A program made the position numbers and the translations under genes. Positions 50,411 to 60,133 of a stretch of 64,000 nt of DNA are shown one piece after another; position 1 is the first letter of the stretch; each line of letters begins with the position of its first letter. Source of the DNA: Moanibacter sp965226025 (lineage in GTDB: Bacteria > Verrucomicrobiota > Verrucomicrobiia > Opitutales > UBA2987); NCBI GenBank assembly GCA_965226025.1, contig CBDDCD010000002.1, positions 868,001 to 932,000 on the forward strand, in the 5' to 3' direction. The notes under the pieces were generated by a model, which searched no databases, was not told where the DNA came from, and saw only the letters and a program-made list of their open reading frames with translations.

Positions 50411-51733
50411 TTGATCAAAGGGATGCAGAAAAGCGAAAAAACTAATCCATACAGTGTGGTTATAGGGATCGATTGGGCGGATCAGAAAAATGATCTTTGG
50501 ATGATCGAGAGGGAAACGGCAGGAGGGAGTCACCGGCAGGTGGCTCAGGATGCGATAGCGTTGCATGGTTTTGCCGTGGAGATGAGAGAAAGGTATGGGC
50601 GTGAGGGAAAGCGCGTCGCCATCGTGGTGGATCAGAAGCGTGGCGGGTTGATCAATTTTCTGATCGGATTGGAGTTTGTCGATATCTATCCGGTGCATGC
50701 GGCCAGTGCGAAGGATTATCGACAGGCATTGTATCCTTCCAGGGCCAAGAGCGATCCGGTCGATGCGCAATTGCACGCGGAATTTTTCCTCAAACATCCC
50801 GAGCACTTTGAGAAGTGTCTGAGACCGGACAGTGTGGAGACGCGCGAGCTCAACCTGTTGTGTGAGGACCGGCGTGGATTCGTCGATCAGGCGACTCGCT
50901 TCGAGCAGCAATTGTGCAGTTGTCTGAAGCAGTATAACCCATTGGTGTTGAAACTGTTCGATGACTTGGGCAGTGCTATGTGTCTGCGCTTTGTTCTACG
51001 CTGGCCGACGCTTAAGAAGGTCAAGAGCGCATCGGCGCAAGGGTTGCGAAAGTTCTTTTATAAGCATAACAGTCGCAGCGCCGCGAAAATCCAGGAGCGC
51101 CTGGAGTTGATCGGCCGGGAAGAGGCCTTGACCGAGGATCCCGCGACTCTGGAGGCGTTCAGTCGCAAAGCGCAGACTCTGGCCAAACAGCTTTTGGCCC
51201 TGCAACCGCAGATCGAGGCCTACGAGGAGCGTATCAAGGAACTTTTTCACACCCATCCCGATGCCCCTGTGTTCAGCGGCCTTCCCGGAGCCGGCGAGGC
51301 CCTCAGCCCTCGGCTGCTGTGCGCCTTTGGGACCGATCGATCGCGTTTCGAAACGGCCCGGAACATGACCCAGTGGAATGGTTCGGCTCCAGTCACCATC
51401 AGCAGCGGTCAGCACAAAAAGAGCAGCCAGGCAAAACGACTGGTCACCTGGCGGTGGTCCGCGCCCACCTTTGTCCGCCAGAGCTTTGTTGAATTTGCCG
51501 CCCATTCGATCCGAAACTGCGACTGGGCCAACACCTACTATCAAATTAAAAAAGAACAGGGCAAATCCCGCCAAACCATCCTTCGAGCGCTCGCTCTGAA
51601 GTGGACCCGCATTCTCTTTCGCTGCTGGCAAAATAACCAGAATTACGACGAGCACAGATACCTCGAATCACTCCAAAGGCGCGGTTCACCGGTATGGCAT
51701 AGACTCCAGCAACTAAACGGCCACGCCCTCTAA
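50411..51733 (+). CDS. IS110-family transposase (DEDD recombinase)
   Basis: 440 residues from TTG 50411, with AGAAGGG 7 nt upstream; ATG 50423 is possible. N-terminal RuvC-like domain: VVIGIDWADQKNDLWMIER (Asp) and VAIVVDQKRGGLINFLIGL, ALYPSRAKSDPVDAQLHAEF (Asp pair). C-terminal Tnp domain with the Ser-type signature FSGLPGAGEALSPRLLCAFG and WNGSAPVTISSGQHKKSSQA. Intact. Inserts without terminal inverted repeats. It stops 62 bp before the broken oxidoreductase gene. Confidence 0.92.
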   Translation: MIKGMQKSEKTNPYSVVIGIDWADQKNDLWMIERETAGGSHRQVAQDAIALHGFAVEMRERYGREGKRVAIVVDQKRGGLINFLIGLEFVDIYPVHAASAKDYRQALYPSRAKSDPVDAQLHAEFFLKHPEHFEKCLRPDSVETRELNLLCEDRRGFVDQATRFEQQLCSCLKQYNPLVLKLFDDLGSAMCLRFVLRWPTLKKVKSASAQGLRKFFYKHNSRSAAKIQERLELIGREEALTEDPATLEAFSRKAQTLAKQLLALQPQIEAYEERIKELFHTHPDAPVFSGLPGAGEALSPRLLCAFGTDRSRFETARNMTQWNGSAPVTISSGQHKKSSQAKRLVTWRWSAPTFVRQSFVEFAAHSIRNCDWANTYYQIKKEQGKSRQTILRALALKWTRILFRCWQNNQNYDEHRYLESLQRRGSPVWHRLQQLNGHAL

Positions 51734-51794
51734 ACAGAAAATGAGTACTATTTTAAAAAATCCCTTGACGGACCACCTCAGTTTTCTGTCGGAC

Positions 51795-52240
51795 TTAGAC
51801 GTAGCGATCCTCCGTGAACGGATCCGCCTTATTGGAGAACCCTCGGGTCTCCCAGTAGCCGAGTTGGTCTTTTTCCATGAAGTGGATCTGTTTGACAAAC
51901 TTGGCTCCCTTCCAGGCGTACAGCTTTGGGACAATGATGCGCGCCGGTCCTCCGTGTTTTCGCGGCAGTGGAAGTCGCTCACCACCGAGACCTTCCCCAG
52001 ACTCTGCAGCCCCTCCCAGTCCAGCTCGACCGGCTCCTGCACCAGCCCATCGATCTCCAGGCGCCACTCTGAGTGAGAGATCCCCGGTTGGATCCCCAAG
52101 TCCAGCACCGGAAACCCATTGGTCAAATGCTGTCCCGGCGGTAGCCGGTCCTCGATCGGCTTCTCCAACGCCTTTGCTCCTCGCTCAACCTGCTTCGCCG
52201 CCCACTTTTCCTTGGCGCTGACTGAGTTCGCTTCGCTCAT
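51795..52240 (-). pseudogene. Sulfite-oxidase-like molybdopterin oxidoreductase, internal deletion
   Basis: Frame one from ATG 52240 encodes HLTNGFPVLDLGIQPGISHS, EWRLEIDGLVQEPVEL and VVSDFHC with the Mo-coordinating Cys, then leaves the family. Another frame picks up HGGPARIIVPKLYAWKGAKF, VKQIHFMEKDQLGYWETRGF and DPFTEDRYV, the normal C-terminus. Between FHC and HGGPAR the family has about 60-70 residues; here they are missing and the frame shifts at about 51963. A single deletion near 51963 explains both. The gene is not functional as read. It is the only molybdoenzyme-like gene in the window. Confidence 0.8.
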
Positions 52241-52720
52241 TTGTGTCGCCTCATCCTATTCGTGCCCTTTTTCCAATGTCGATGTAGAAAGTGAACTCCG
52301 TATGGCGTAGGTTAACCGTCTCGGTTGACTCCCAGCGCTGCCTGCGGGACTTGCGTTCTAGCAGATAGAATATGGGGTAGAGTATTTATAAATGCGCTGC
52401 GTGGCTCTCTGCATGTCGGATCATGCGGCTTTCAGTCGGGGTGGCTTTATGGGGCGCCTCCTACCTACCTATGGGGTATGGGGTCTGTCCCCTTTATTAC
52501 CTCCGGAAGTCATGAAAGCTCTCCATGTCAGACTTTGGGGATCATGGGCCAGACGAAGCCGAGCTGTGGGTGGCCTAGAATCCTTATTGACCGCTGGGCC
52601 AGCCCGGGGAATACCATGTTTTGACGCCGGATTCACGGGAATCGTAAAGAATTGTCTACCCTGTTGACTTTATTGTCAGTGAAAGCTTTAAATCAATGTA
52701 AGATGCTATTATAGCAATAT
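52241..52720. other. Intergenic region upstream of IclR gene
   Basis: 480 bp. A 91-codon frame (52392-52667) has no recognisable protein character. The end holds the IclR promoter candidate. Nothing else identified. Confidence 0.4.
52664..52716 (+). promoter_or_regulatory. Promoter and palindrome upstream of the IclR gene
   Basis: TTGACT (52664-52669), 17-nt spacer, TTTAAA (52687-52692). The palindrome TGCTATTATAGCA (52704-52716) overlaps the likely transcription start and ends 4 nt before the ATG. Position fits autoregulation. No Shine-Dalgarno sequence is visible, so the message may be leaderless or have a very short leader. Confidence 0.45.
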
Positions 52721-53458
52721 ATGCTTCCTGCCCAGCCAAACCAAGGATTAATAGACGGGATTCGATGTCTTCAAGTATTGGCGGCATCGAAGGAGTCCGT
52801 TGGGGTGAGTGAGATGGCTCGGAGGATGCTGATGGAGCCGACGCGGGTGCATCGATTGCTAAAGACGCTGGCCCATTTGGGGATGGCGCAGCAGGATGGA
52901 GGGAGGCGGTATTTTCCAGGAGCAGGGATGCAGGTATTGGCTGACCAGAGTCGGATTGGGTCGCAGCTTGAGTGGCGTGGGCGAGAGTCGATACGATTGC
53001 TTTCGCAGCAGGTTGAGCATAGGATAGCGTTTGGTGTCATGTGGGAGGGTACAGTATCGTATTTGCTAGGCGAAGAAGGAAGAGAGGCTCTCTGGTCGAG
53101 CCAGGGGTCGGTAGGGGTAAAGATCGAGGAGGCGACGTGTTCCTGTTTGGGACTGGTGCTTTTGGCGGAGAGGAGTGAAGAGGAGGTGGAGAAGATCTAC
53201 CGTGGCCGGCCCATTCCGGGCTTCGTCGAAGGCCACAGGGAGTTGCGGAGGGCGCTGAGTGAGATCCGGATTCGCTCCTATGCTTATGGACGAGGAGCGG
53301 GGGCGGGGGAAGGGAACGCTTTGGCGGTTGCGTTCGTGGATGGGAAGTCCGCTCTCGAAGTGCGGGGCCGATTCGGCGAAGAGGAGTGCGGAGGACTGAG
53401 CGAGGTCCTCCGGCAGGTAATCACGACGGTGGAACGCTCCTGGCGATCGGGGGACTGA
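52721..53458 (+). CDS. IclR-family transcriptional regulator
   Basis: 245 residues. Winged helix-turn-helix at about residues 10-70: LAASKESVGVSEMARRMLME, PTRVHRLLKTLAHLGMAQQD. C-terminal effector domain with SCLGLVLLAERSEEEVEKIY and ALAVAFVDGKSALEVRGRF. Ligand unknown. The addB-like gene starts 12 nt after the stop, so it may be in the same transcript. A palindrome lies directly upstream. Confidence 0.85.
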   Translation: MLPAQPNQGLIDGIRCLQVLAASKESVGVSEMARRMLMEPTRVHRLLKTLAHLGMAQQDGGRRYFPGAGMQVLADQSRIGSQLEWRGRESIRLLSQQVEHRIAFGVMWEGTVSYLLGEEGREALWSSQGSVGVKIEEATCSCLGLVLLAERSEEEVEKIYRGRPIPGFVEGHRELRRALSEIRIRSYAYGRGAGAGEGNALAVAFVDGKSALEVRGRFGEEECGGLSEVLRQVITTVERSWRSGD

Positions 53459-53470
53459 GATTGTGCCGGA

Positions 53471-56400
53471 ATGGGGATGAGTAATTCTTCGGAAAGAAAC
53501 CGGGGCCCGGATCGACCGCTTGTAAGGCTCTATCGGACTTTGCATTTTGAGGACGCCTGGGAGGCGATTCTGTGTCCTTGGTTTCGGGCGCGGTCGGAAG
53601 TGGGAATGGAAGATTCGGGGCCGACCGCGGTGGTGGTTCCGAATGTGTCTTGTGCTGCTTTCTTGAAGGCGCGGTTGCTGGAAGACGAGATCAGTGCATT
53701 TGGAATTCACTTTTTCACCGCGAGGACCTTGCGGGAGTTCCTCCTCGGGCAATTCCCCGAATTCCCGCCTGTGGTTGATCGAGGAGATGCAGGTCTGCTC
53801 ATCACTCTCGCGGCCGAGGGAGTTCCGAATAGTCGGGTGGCCCAGTCGGTGGCGCCGTCGCCGGATGCTTTTCTCGGTCTTCACGAACGGATGACGGGGG
53901 CGGGATGGGACGTGAAAAGTTGGGAGAACCGCGAGGCGGAGGAGATCTCGGCGGGATATTCAATCCTTCTGGAGCGAGTAGGACTGCAGACGATGCAACA
54001 GGCGGATCAGCGTCTCTTGCAATGTTCGGGAATGACCCGACCTCTCCTCGAAGAGATTCTCCTGTATGGTCTCTCGGAGCGGGACTGGCCCCTCTGGCCG
54101 CTCCTGAGTTCGGCCATCGAATTGGCCAAGCGAGCGACAGTGATCCACTTGGAAGAGGGACTGGACGATGCGGGCCGTTGTTGGCTGGGAACTTGGGAGG
54201 AGCACTACGGTTTCGCTGAGACAGTTGCGGAGCGATGGAATGGTCGGAACTCAGGATTCGAGTGGATTGCGGAGAATTTCGAAGGGCTGGTTGAGGCCGG
54301 CGTGGGGGAGTCCCTGCCGGAAACCATCATCTATCGTATCGGCCAGGACGCGGGCGGGGAGGCCGAAGCCATTGTTGCTCAGGCGTTGACCTTTCTCGCG
54401 GAAGCCGGGTCGGTCCGACTCGGCATCGTTTTCTCAAGGCCTTCTGCGCTCTCCCGAGTCGTCACGGCGCACCTCATCAGACTGGGCATTCCTCACTACG
54501 ACGCACTGGGCAATGTGCCGGGACGTGGGCCGAAGGAGCAGATCCTGGATGCCTGGATTCGACTGCAGGAAGAACAGCGACTCGATGCCTTAATCGATTT
54601 CAGCTATGCGCTTTCCACCGGCGGCTTCGTCGCTCCGGACATCCCGGGCGCTCTCGAAGCCACATTCGAACGAGCGGTCCGTGAGGTATTGACCGACAAT
54701 CTCGACGTGCTGAAGGCATTCGTTCTGGCGGCGGGAGTCCGATCCACGGTTGGAGAATTTCTCTCCTGCTGGTCTCTGCTGCCGGAGGCGGCGCCGATGG
54801 ACGAGTTGATCAGCGCCACTGAGGTGGCTCTCTCCTCGTTGGGCTGGTCGGAGATGGTTTCGAATCTGAGAAGAAAGGCACGATACCTTGATTCGCTTCG
54901 CTCCCCTAAGGTCTCCCTTGGTAGTTTTTGCAGATGGCTGCGCGGGATCAATCGAGAGCCCCAACGAAGCAGAAACGAACTGGGACAAAACCCCTTCTCC
55001 AGAGTACATATCCTGTCATTCGACGAATTCAGCGGAGAGACATGGAGTCATCTCATTGTCGGCGGATTGAATTCGGAAGAATGGCCCCGTGTCTGGGCGG
55101 AGACCGGCCTTTTGAGCGCGGACTACATGGGAAAGCTGAACCGAGCCGCAATGGAACAGGGCCGACAGGGGGAGGGGCACGTGGTGCTCAAGGCAAATCA
55201 CAGCTGGATCTACTCATCTTCTGAAGAACGAATGGCGGGTCATGCTCGGTTCGTTCGTCTCTTGCGTGCCCCTTCGCGAGGACTCGCTTTGACCATGTCG
55301 GCGGAGAGGAGGACCACGGCTCCGGAGACAATCACGCCCAGCGAGTTCCTGATGAGAGTTTACTGGATCGACCGCGGCAGACTCCTCGATACCGATACGG
55401 TGATCAAGCTTATCGAGGAGACGAGCGGTTGGCTCGGAGAAGTCTTTGAAAATGCGGTGGGCGGCGCTGGCCGGATCGAGAGGATGTTGTCTGCATTCAA
55501 AGCGAGACGGGATCCAGAACAGCCCTTTGGAGAGTTCGAATTCAGCTATCGAGCGGCCCCCGCTGGTGGCCTCCTGCTATCGTCAAGCGCTTGGGATGTT
55601 CTCATGGAGCGACCCGCAGAAGTCTGGCTGACGCATGTGATGAAATTGCGAAGAAGACCCTGTTGGTCGGAGGAGTCGGTACGGGATCTGGCTCACGGCT
55701 CTTGGGTGCACTCGTGGCTGCGAATCGGGGATGAGAATGGAGGACTCGTTCCCTTTCCCAAGACCGACGACTGGCGGGAATCGCTACGTTGCGCGGCAGA
55801 AATAACCCGAGGCAAAGTCTCATCCGCTTACTGTGAGGCCGGCCGCCGAGTTCCCGATTGGTTGATGGCGCAGTTGAATGAAGCAGCGGAAGCAGGTGAC
55901 CAGTTCATCGACAGGCTTGGGAATATCGATGGTTGGTCCCACCTCGCAAGCGAGCGCTCGCTGCCCGAAACTGGATTCGCCTTGCTCTCTGATGGAACTC
56001 GAATGCCCATCCAGGGACGTATGGATCTGCTCCTGGCTAACGGGCGGGTCAGCGATCTGGGTAGAGATGATGCTTGGCCGGCCGATGCTTCGGCCTGGAT
56101 CATCGATTTTAAGACAGGCTCAGGGGCGAGACCTCTCACCTCGCGAAACTTCGCCAAGGGATACGGCTTGCAGGTTGGCCTCTACGCAAAGGCTCTAGTC
56201 GGATTGGGTTGCCAAAATGTAGCAATGAGTATCGCTCGCCCGGGCAGCGCCGTGGGGCCACAGATTGATCAGGAAGACCTGGTAGCGGCCGAGGCTCTTT
56301 GGCAAGAGATCGCAGCTATACATAAGAGCGGAGTCGTTGGTCAAATCGGTGAGCTACGGTCGGACTTTGCCTTCAAGGGTAATTATCCTCACGCTACTCT

Positions 56401-56488
56401 GCGAGTAGATCCAGCGGTACTCGAGGGTAAGCGAGCGCTGACTCGAAGGCGCCTTGCTCAAGGCCATGAATCGCCTAGATCCGGCTGA
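53471..56488 (+). CDS. addB: AddB/RexB-like helicase-nuclease subunit
   Basis: 1005 residues. Partner of AddA in double-strand break processing. The N-terminal part lacks an obvious Walker A and resembles the inactive helicase domains of AddB (GRGPKEQILDAWIRLQEEQR, VHILSFDEFSGETWSHLIVG). The C-terminal PD-(D/E)XK nuclease is clear: GRMDLLLANGRVSDLGRDDA near residue 850, then AWIIDFKTGSGARP and KGYGLQVGLYAKALVGLG. No four-Cys iron-sulfur pattern was obvious. The addA-like gene follows 35 nt later. Confidence 0.8.
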   Translation: MGMSNSSERNRGPDRPLVRLYRTLHFEDAWEAILCPWFRARSEVGMEDSGPTAVVVPNVSCAAFLKARLLEDEISAFGIHFFTARTLREFLLGQFPEFPPVVDRGDAGLLITLAAEGVPNSRVAQSVAPSPDAFLGLHERMTGAGWDVKSWENREAEEISAGYSILLERVGLQTMQQADQRLLQCSGMTRPLLEEILLYGLSERDWPLWPLLSSAIELAKRATVIHLEEGLDDAGRCWLGTWEEHYGFAETVAERWNGRNSGFEWIAENFEGLVEAGVGESLPETIIYRIGQDAGGEAEAIVAQALTFLAEAGSVRLGIVFSRPSALSRVVTAHLIRLGIPHYDALGNVPGRGPKEQILDAWIRLQEEQRLDALIDFSYALSTGGFVAPDIPGALEATFERAVREVLTDNLDVLKAFVLAAGVRSTVGEFLSCWSLLPEAAPMDELISATEVALSSLGWSEMVSNLRRKARYLDSLRSPKVSLGSFCRWLRGINREPQRSRNELGQNPFSRVHILSFDEFSGETWSHLIVGGLNSEEWPRVWAETGLLSADYMGKLNRAAMEQGRQGEGHVVLKANHSWIYSSSEERMAGHARFVRLLRAPSRGLALTMSAERRTTAPETITPSEFLMRVYWIDRGRLLDTDTVIKLIEETSGWLGEVFENAVGGAGRIERMLSAFKARRDPEQPFGEFEFSYRAAPAGGLLLSSSAWDVLMERPAEVWLTHVMKLRRRPCWSEESVRDLAHGSWVHSWLRIGDENGGLVPFPKTDDWRESLRCAAEITRGKVSSAYCEAGRRVPDWLMAQLNEAAEAGDQFIDRLGNIDGWSHLASERSLPETGFALLSDGTRMPIQGRMDLLLANGRVSDLGRDDAWPADASAWIIDFKTGSGARPLTSRNFAKGYGLQVGLYAKALVGLGCQNVAMSIARPGSAVGPQIDQEDLVAAEALWQEIAAIHKSGVVGQIGELRSDFAFKGNYPHATLRVDPAVLEGKRALTRRRLAQGHESPRSG

Positions 56489-56523
56489 ACGGGAGCACCG
56501 TAATTACGAATATCAAGACTAAG

Positions 56524-59500
56524 ATGGAGGCGCGAAAGGCTGGGAAAGGAGTAGACAGCTCGTTGCCGGATGAAGCAACGCGCAAGCGCTTCCGTGAAGA
56601 GCTCGATCGCAACTTTTCCGTCATTGCGCCGGCGGGTGTGGGCAAAACCACGGCAATCGTCGAGCGTGTCGTCAAGATCGCCTTGACCGAGGATAGGGGA
56701 TGGGGCGCCGGAATGAAGAGAATGGTAGTTGTCACCTACACTCGAAAGGCGGCGCGCGAAATGCAGATCCGGTCCCGAAACGAGCTTCTCAGACGCCCGG
56801 CGCGACCAGAATCTCTGGCTCGTTTGACCCAGGCCTTCTTCGGTACCATTCACAGCTTCTGCCTCGAGCTGCTGAGAGCGGAAGGACACCTCATGGGGCT
56901 TCCGTCTTCCATCGATATCGTTGGCAGCGATGAAGCCCTGTGGTTGCAGTTCCTTCGGGAGAACGACCGTATCTTGGATTTTCTCGACGAGAGCAAGTAC
57001 GGCGATTTTCAGCGCCATTCTCAGACGGGACGGGTGATGGAACTCTCCCGTAGTTGGCGGGGCTCGGCGGGCAGCGCGAAGAGGTTGGGACCTCTAGTGA
57101 AGCCTGACTTTGCGCCGCTCTTCGACTTTACCCCGAATAGGCGCAATAGGAAAGGCGTCGAGGAGGGCAAGGAGATCCTGCACCGCTGGGTGCGCCTTTT
57201 CGAGGAGGGCCGAGCCTATCTTCCTTTGCCCCAGTTCAAGAAAGGGGGCAAGGAGTTTCAGGCGCTTTGGAGCACGGCCTTTCTGCCTCTGCGCAGGTGG
57301 TTGGAGGGGGTCGGGTTTGAAGTCGTGCAGCGGCTGGCAGGCGACTTTCGCGAATTTCGAGTAGGGAAGGGTCTGCTGACCTACGACGACCTTGTCTACT
57401 TCGCCTCCGCTCTCTTGGCGCACCCGATTGCCGGCCCCCGGATTCGCTCACGGGAACATAGTGTGATCCTCGACGAGGCTCAGGACACGGACCGCGAACA
57501 GTTCAGGGTGCTCCTCGGCCTAGCGCAGTCCGCCCAGGCTGGCGGTGATTGGCTGGCTGGAGAAGGTCCGCCACCGGAGCCTGGAAGATTCTGCATGGTA
57601 GGCGATCCGCAGCAGTCGATTTTCAGCAGTCGGGCCGACTTGCCGACCTATCTCAAGATCCACCGTCGCTTGGTCGACGAAGAAGTGGCGGACGGGCTGA
57701 ATTTCTCAGTCACTTTTCGGTGCGATCGGGAAATCGTCACTCAGGTGAATCGGTGCTTTCCCACTATTCTTAGCGATTCCGAAGGACAGGTGCGCTTCGA
57801 ACCGCTGACGTCACGACCGGGCGCCGGTCCGGGACAGGTCGTCCGGTGCGAATTGACCCCGGTGGAGGACTTCCAGCCGGATGGGGGAATCGAAGAGTCA
57901 TCGATGGCCGAGGCGCGATCTCTGGCGGCTTGGTTGGAGAGAATCGGAACGGATGGACTCGGGGTCAAAGATTGGGCGAAAGTCGCGGTCCTTTGCCCGA
58001 GGAAGCGGTGGCTATCCTCTCTCTCTTTCGCTTTTGAGGAGGTCCGGCTGAAACCGGTTCTGCAGTCGAAGGAAGAGATTTGGGGAGACAATCCGGCCTT
58101 CGCCTGGCTGTGTGGGCTGGTGGTGGTCATGGTGGAACCGGAGAACGCCTTTGAGATAGTCGGGGTCCTGCGCGAGATCTTCGGAATTTCCGATCACGAC
58201 CTCGCAATGTTTGTGAAGGAGCGGTCCGAATCCGAGAGTAGGTGTCATCCGGTTCAGATTCGCGGACGGATTAGGGGTGACGGAAAAGTCGTGGAGGCTC
58301 TGAATCTTCTCGTGGAGACGCGTATCGATGTGGTCTCTCTGCCCCTCTACGAATTCCTAACTACCTTGGTTGAGCGGACGAACCTGCGCGAACGTGTTGA
58401 GGAGTTACCGGGCTATCCAAAGGATTCGCTCTCGGCCATTCTCGATGCCCTGCTGGAGGAGGGAGCGGAGTGGGAAGAGCAGGGTCATTCCCTGAAGGAG
58501 CTGGCCGGTATCCTGCGTAATCGTTTCCGCGAAGAAGCGGACGGCGAGGAGGGCGGACCCGATCAGATTTCGTTGACTACCTGCCACAAGGCCAAGGGAT
58601 TGGAGTGGGATGTCGTCATTCTCCCCTTTCTCTTTCGGAAGATAGGCTTCTTCTCCGATTCGTATCCGCGTCTTGTAAGAGTGTCAGGGAAGGGGAATCC
58701 GAGGCTGTTGCTGACTCGGGAGGAGGATTCGATGTCGATGGAGCAGCATCTGGAACGCGATCGCAGACAAGAGTGTGAACGTCTTCTCTACGTCGCTGCG
58801 ACGCGGGCGAAAAGGTCATTAGTCCTGATCGATTCTACCTCCTTCTACCAGGAAACCTCGACCGGACGCGGATTTTCATTTGCCGAACTCCTGAGAATTC
58901 ATCCAGGTGAGGCGAATTATCAGGTGTGGAATGGTTTGCCCAGGGATCTCGAAGTTCAGGATTACAACCCAAAGACTAACGGCACCGGACCAGTTACGGA
59001 AGGAATCGTGGAAAGATTCGACCCATCACTGATAAATGAGGCGGCGAGTGTAGCGGGGCGCTTCACCAGAAGGGTCATTCCAAGTTCTCTTGCTCTGGAA
59101 GGAGGAGCCACTCTCGATCGAGAGGAATCGGATCTTGCCGTGCTTCCCATCTTTCCTGAGCAGATGGTCGATCGGAGGCCTGATGGCGCCGAGTACGGGA
59201 ACTGGTGGCACCAGACGATGGAGTCGAATCCTTGGATTGACTGTGCGGAGATGTGGGACCGCCATTTTGAGGACAAACTGGCCCGTTGCCCTGATGAGAA
59301 TCGGGGGAGGGCCGAACTCGAGCTGTTCAAAAGTTCGCCGCTGGCCCAGATTCTGGTTTCTCCGGAATATCGAATCAGAACCGAGGTTCCGGTCTTGTGG
59401 GGCAAGAATCAAGGGACCGCCTACGAAGGATATATTGACCTGGCCGCCTGGCATTCGGAGAAGAGGAAATGGTTGGTGGTCGACTGGAAAACGGACCGCG

Positions 59501-59652
59501 TCACTGCCGATTCGGTCTCCGAACTGAAGAAGACCTACGGAAGTCAGTTGAACGCCTACGCCGAGTCGGTGGCCGGCATATTTCCCGATACCAAGGTCGA
59601 AGCGATGCTCTATTCGACGATATTGGGGAAGTCCCTGCTTTTGGGAAGTTAA
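56524..59652 (+). CDS. addA: AddA-like UvrD helicase/exonuclease
   Basis: 1042 residues. SF1A helicase with Walker A VIAPAGVGKTTAIVERVVKI at residue 33, Walker B VILDEAQDTDREQFRVLL near 317, motif III GDPQQSIFSSRADL, motif IV/V VTFRCDREIV and LTTCHKAKGLEWDVVILPF, motif VI ERLLYVAATRAKRSLVLI. C-terminal nuclease: YEGYIDLAAW, WLVVDWKTDRVTADSV, YGSQLNAYAESVAG. Complete. With addB forms the recombinational repair pair. Confidence 0.92.
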   Translation: MEARKAGKGVDSSLPDEATRKRFREELDRNFSVIAPAGVGKTTAIVERVVKIALTEDRGWGAGMKRMVVVTYTRKAAREMQIRSRNELLRRPARPESLARLTQAFFGTIHSFCLELLRAEGHLMGLPSSIDIVGSDEALWLQFLRENDRILDFLDESKYGDFQRHSQTGRVMELSRSWRGSAGSAKRLGPLVKPDFAPLFDFTPNRRNRKGVEEGKEILHRWVRLFEEGRAYLPLPQFKKGGKEFQALWSTAFLPLRRWLEGVGFEVVQRLAGDFREFRVGKGLLTYDDLVYFASALLAHPIAGPRIRSREHSVILDEAQDTDREQFRVLLGLAQSAQAGGDWLAGEGPPPEPGRFCMVGDPQQSIFSSRADLPTYLKIHRRLVDEEVADGLNFSVTFRCDREIVTQVNRCFPTILSDSEGQVRFEPLTSRPGAGPGQVVRCELTPVEDFQPDGGIEESSMAEARSLAAWLERIGTDGLGVKDWAKVAVLCPRKRWLSSLSFAFEEVRLKPVLQSKEEIWGDNPAFAWLCGLVVVMVEPENAFEIVGVLREIFGISDHDLAMFVKERSESESRCHPVQIRGRIRGDGKVVEALNLLVETRIDVVSLPLYEFLTTLVERTNLRERVEELPGYPKDSLSAILDALLEEGAEWEEQGHSLKELAGILRNRFREEADGEEGGPDQISLTTCHKAKGLEWDVVILPFLFRKIGFFSDSYPRLVRVSGKGNPRLLLTREEDSMSMEQHLERDRRQECERLLYVAATRAKRSLVLIDSTSFYQETSTGRGFSFAELLRIHPGEANYQVWNGLPRDLEVQDYNPKTNGTGPVTEGIVERFDPSLINEAASVAGRFTRRVIPSSLALEGGATLDREESDLAVLPIFPEQMVDRRPDGAEYGNWWHQTMESNPWIDCAEMWDRHFEDKLARCPDENRGRAELELFKSSPLAQILVSPEYRIRTEVPVLWGKNQGTAYEGYIDLAAWHSEKRKWLVVDWKTDRVTADSVSELKKTYGSQLNAYAESVAGIFPDTKVEAMLYSTILGKSLLLGS

Positions 59653-59666
59653 CGGGCTTCCGGCGG

Positions 59667-60047
59667 TCAGTCTCGAAGTTCAGTCGGTTTAATCGAGAGG
59701 TCGATGAGGCGGTTTCGGCGCAGCACGCCCAGATTTTTATTGGTTCCGATTTCCTCGCTTACGAGAAGCGTATGGAGATCGTGGATGTTTTTGACTTTCC
59801 GTTGATCGTAGCGGACAATAATGTCGCCCGGTTCGAGTCGGGCCGTTTCGGACGGACTCTCCTTCTCCACCGCCGGACTCACCCGATCGACTACCTTCGT
59901 AACCGCTTCGGAGTAGGCATCCAGGAGGTCACTTTCTCCTACGGTTCTCTCCGGTCCCGGTCGCGACCCGCTCCTCGGTATGGCCGCTCGCCCTCTTGGA
60001 CTCTTCTTTTGATCCCAGGATTCCTGATATGTTTCGAGTATCTTCAT
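59667..60047 (-). pseudogene. HtrA-like serine protease lacking its protease domain
   Basis: 126 residues. The start of a trypsin-like HtrA is recognisable (DLLDAYSEAVTKVVDRVSPA then V) and so is the PDZ end (SETARLEPGDIIVRYDQRKV, LLVSEEIGTNKNLGVLRRNR). The protease domain that should lie between SPAV and EKES, with His, Asp and Ser, is absent, yet the frame is kept. An in-frame deletion of about 170-200 codons is inferred. No signal peptide is visible. It could still be expressed as a stand-alone PDZ protein. Confidence 0.7.
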
Positions 60048-60133
60048 TGCGGTGTTAAATGAAGCCGCAATATTGGATCTGTCGAGTATGGTGAAGAATT
60101 CGCACGCCAGAAAAGAGGGAAGGGTAGGTTGAA

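Noticed and set aside
52392..52667. 91-codon plus-strand frame before the IclR gene
   Set aside because: No protein character or ribosome site; overlaps the IclR promoter candidate.
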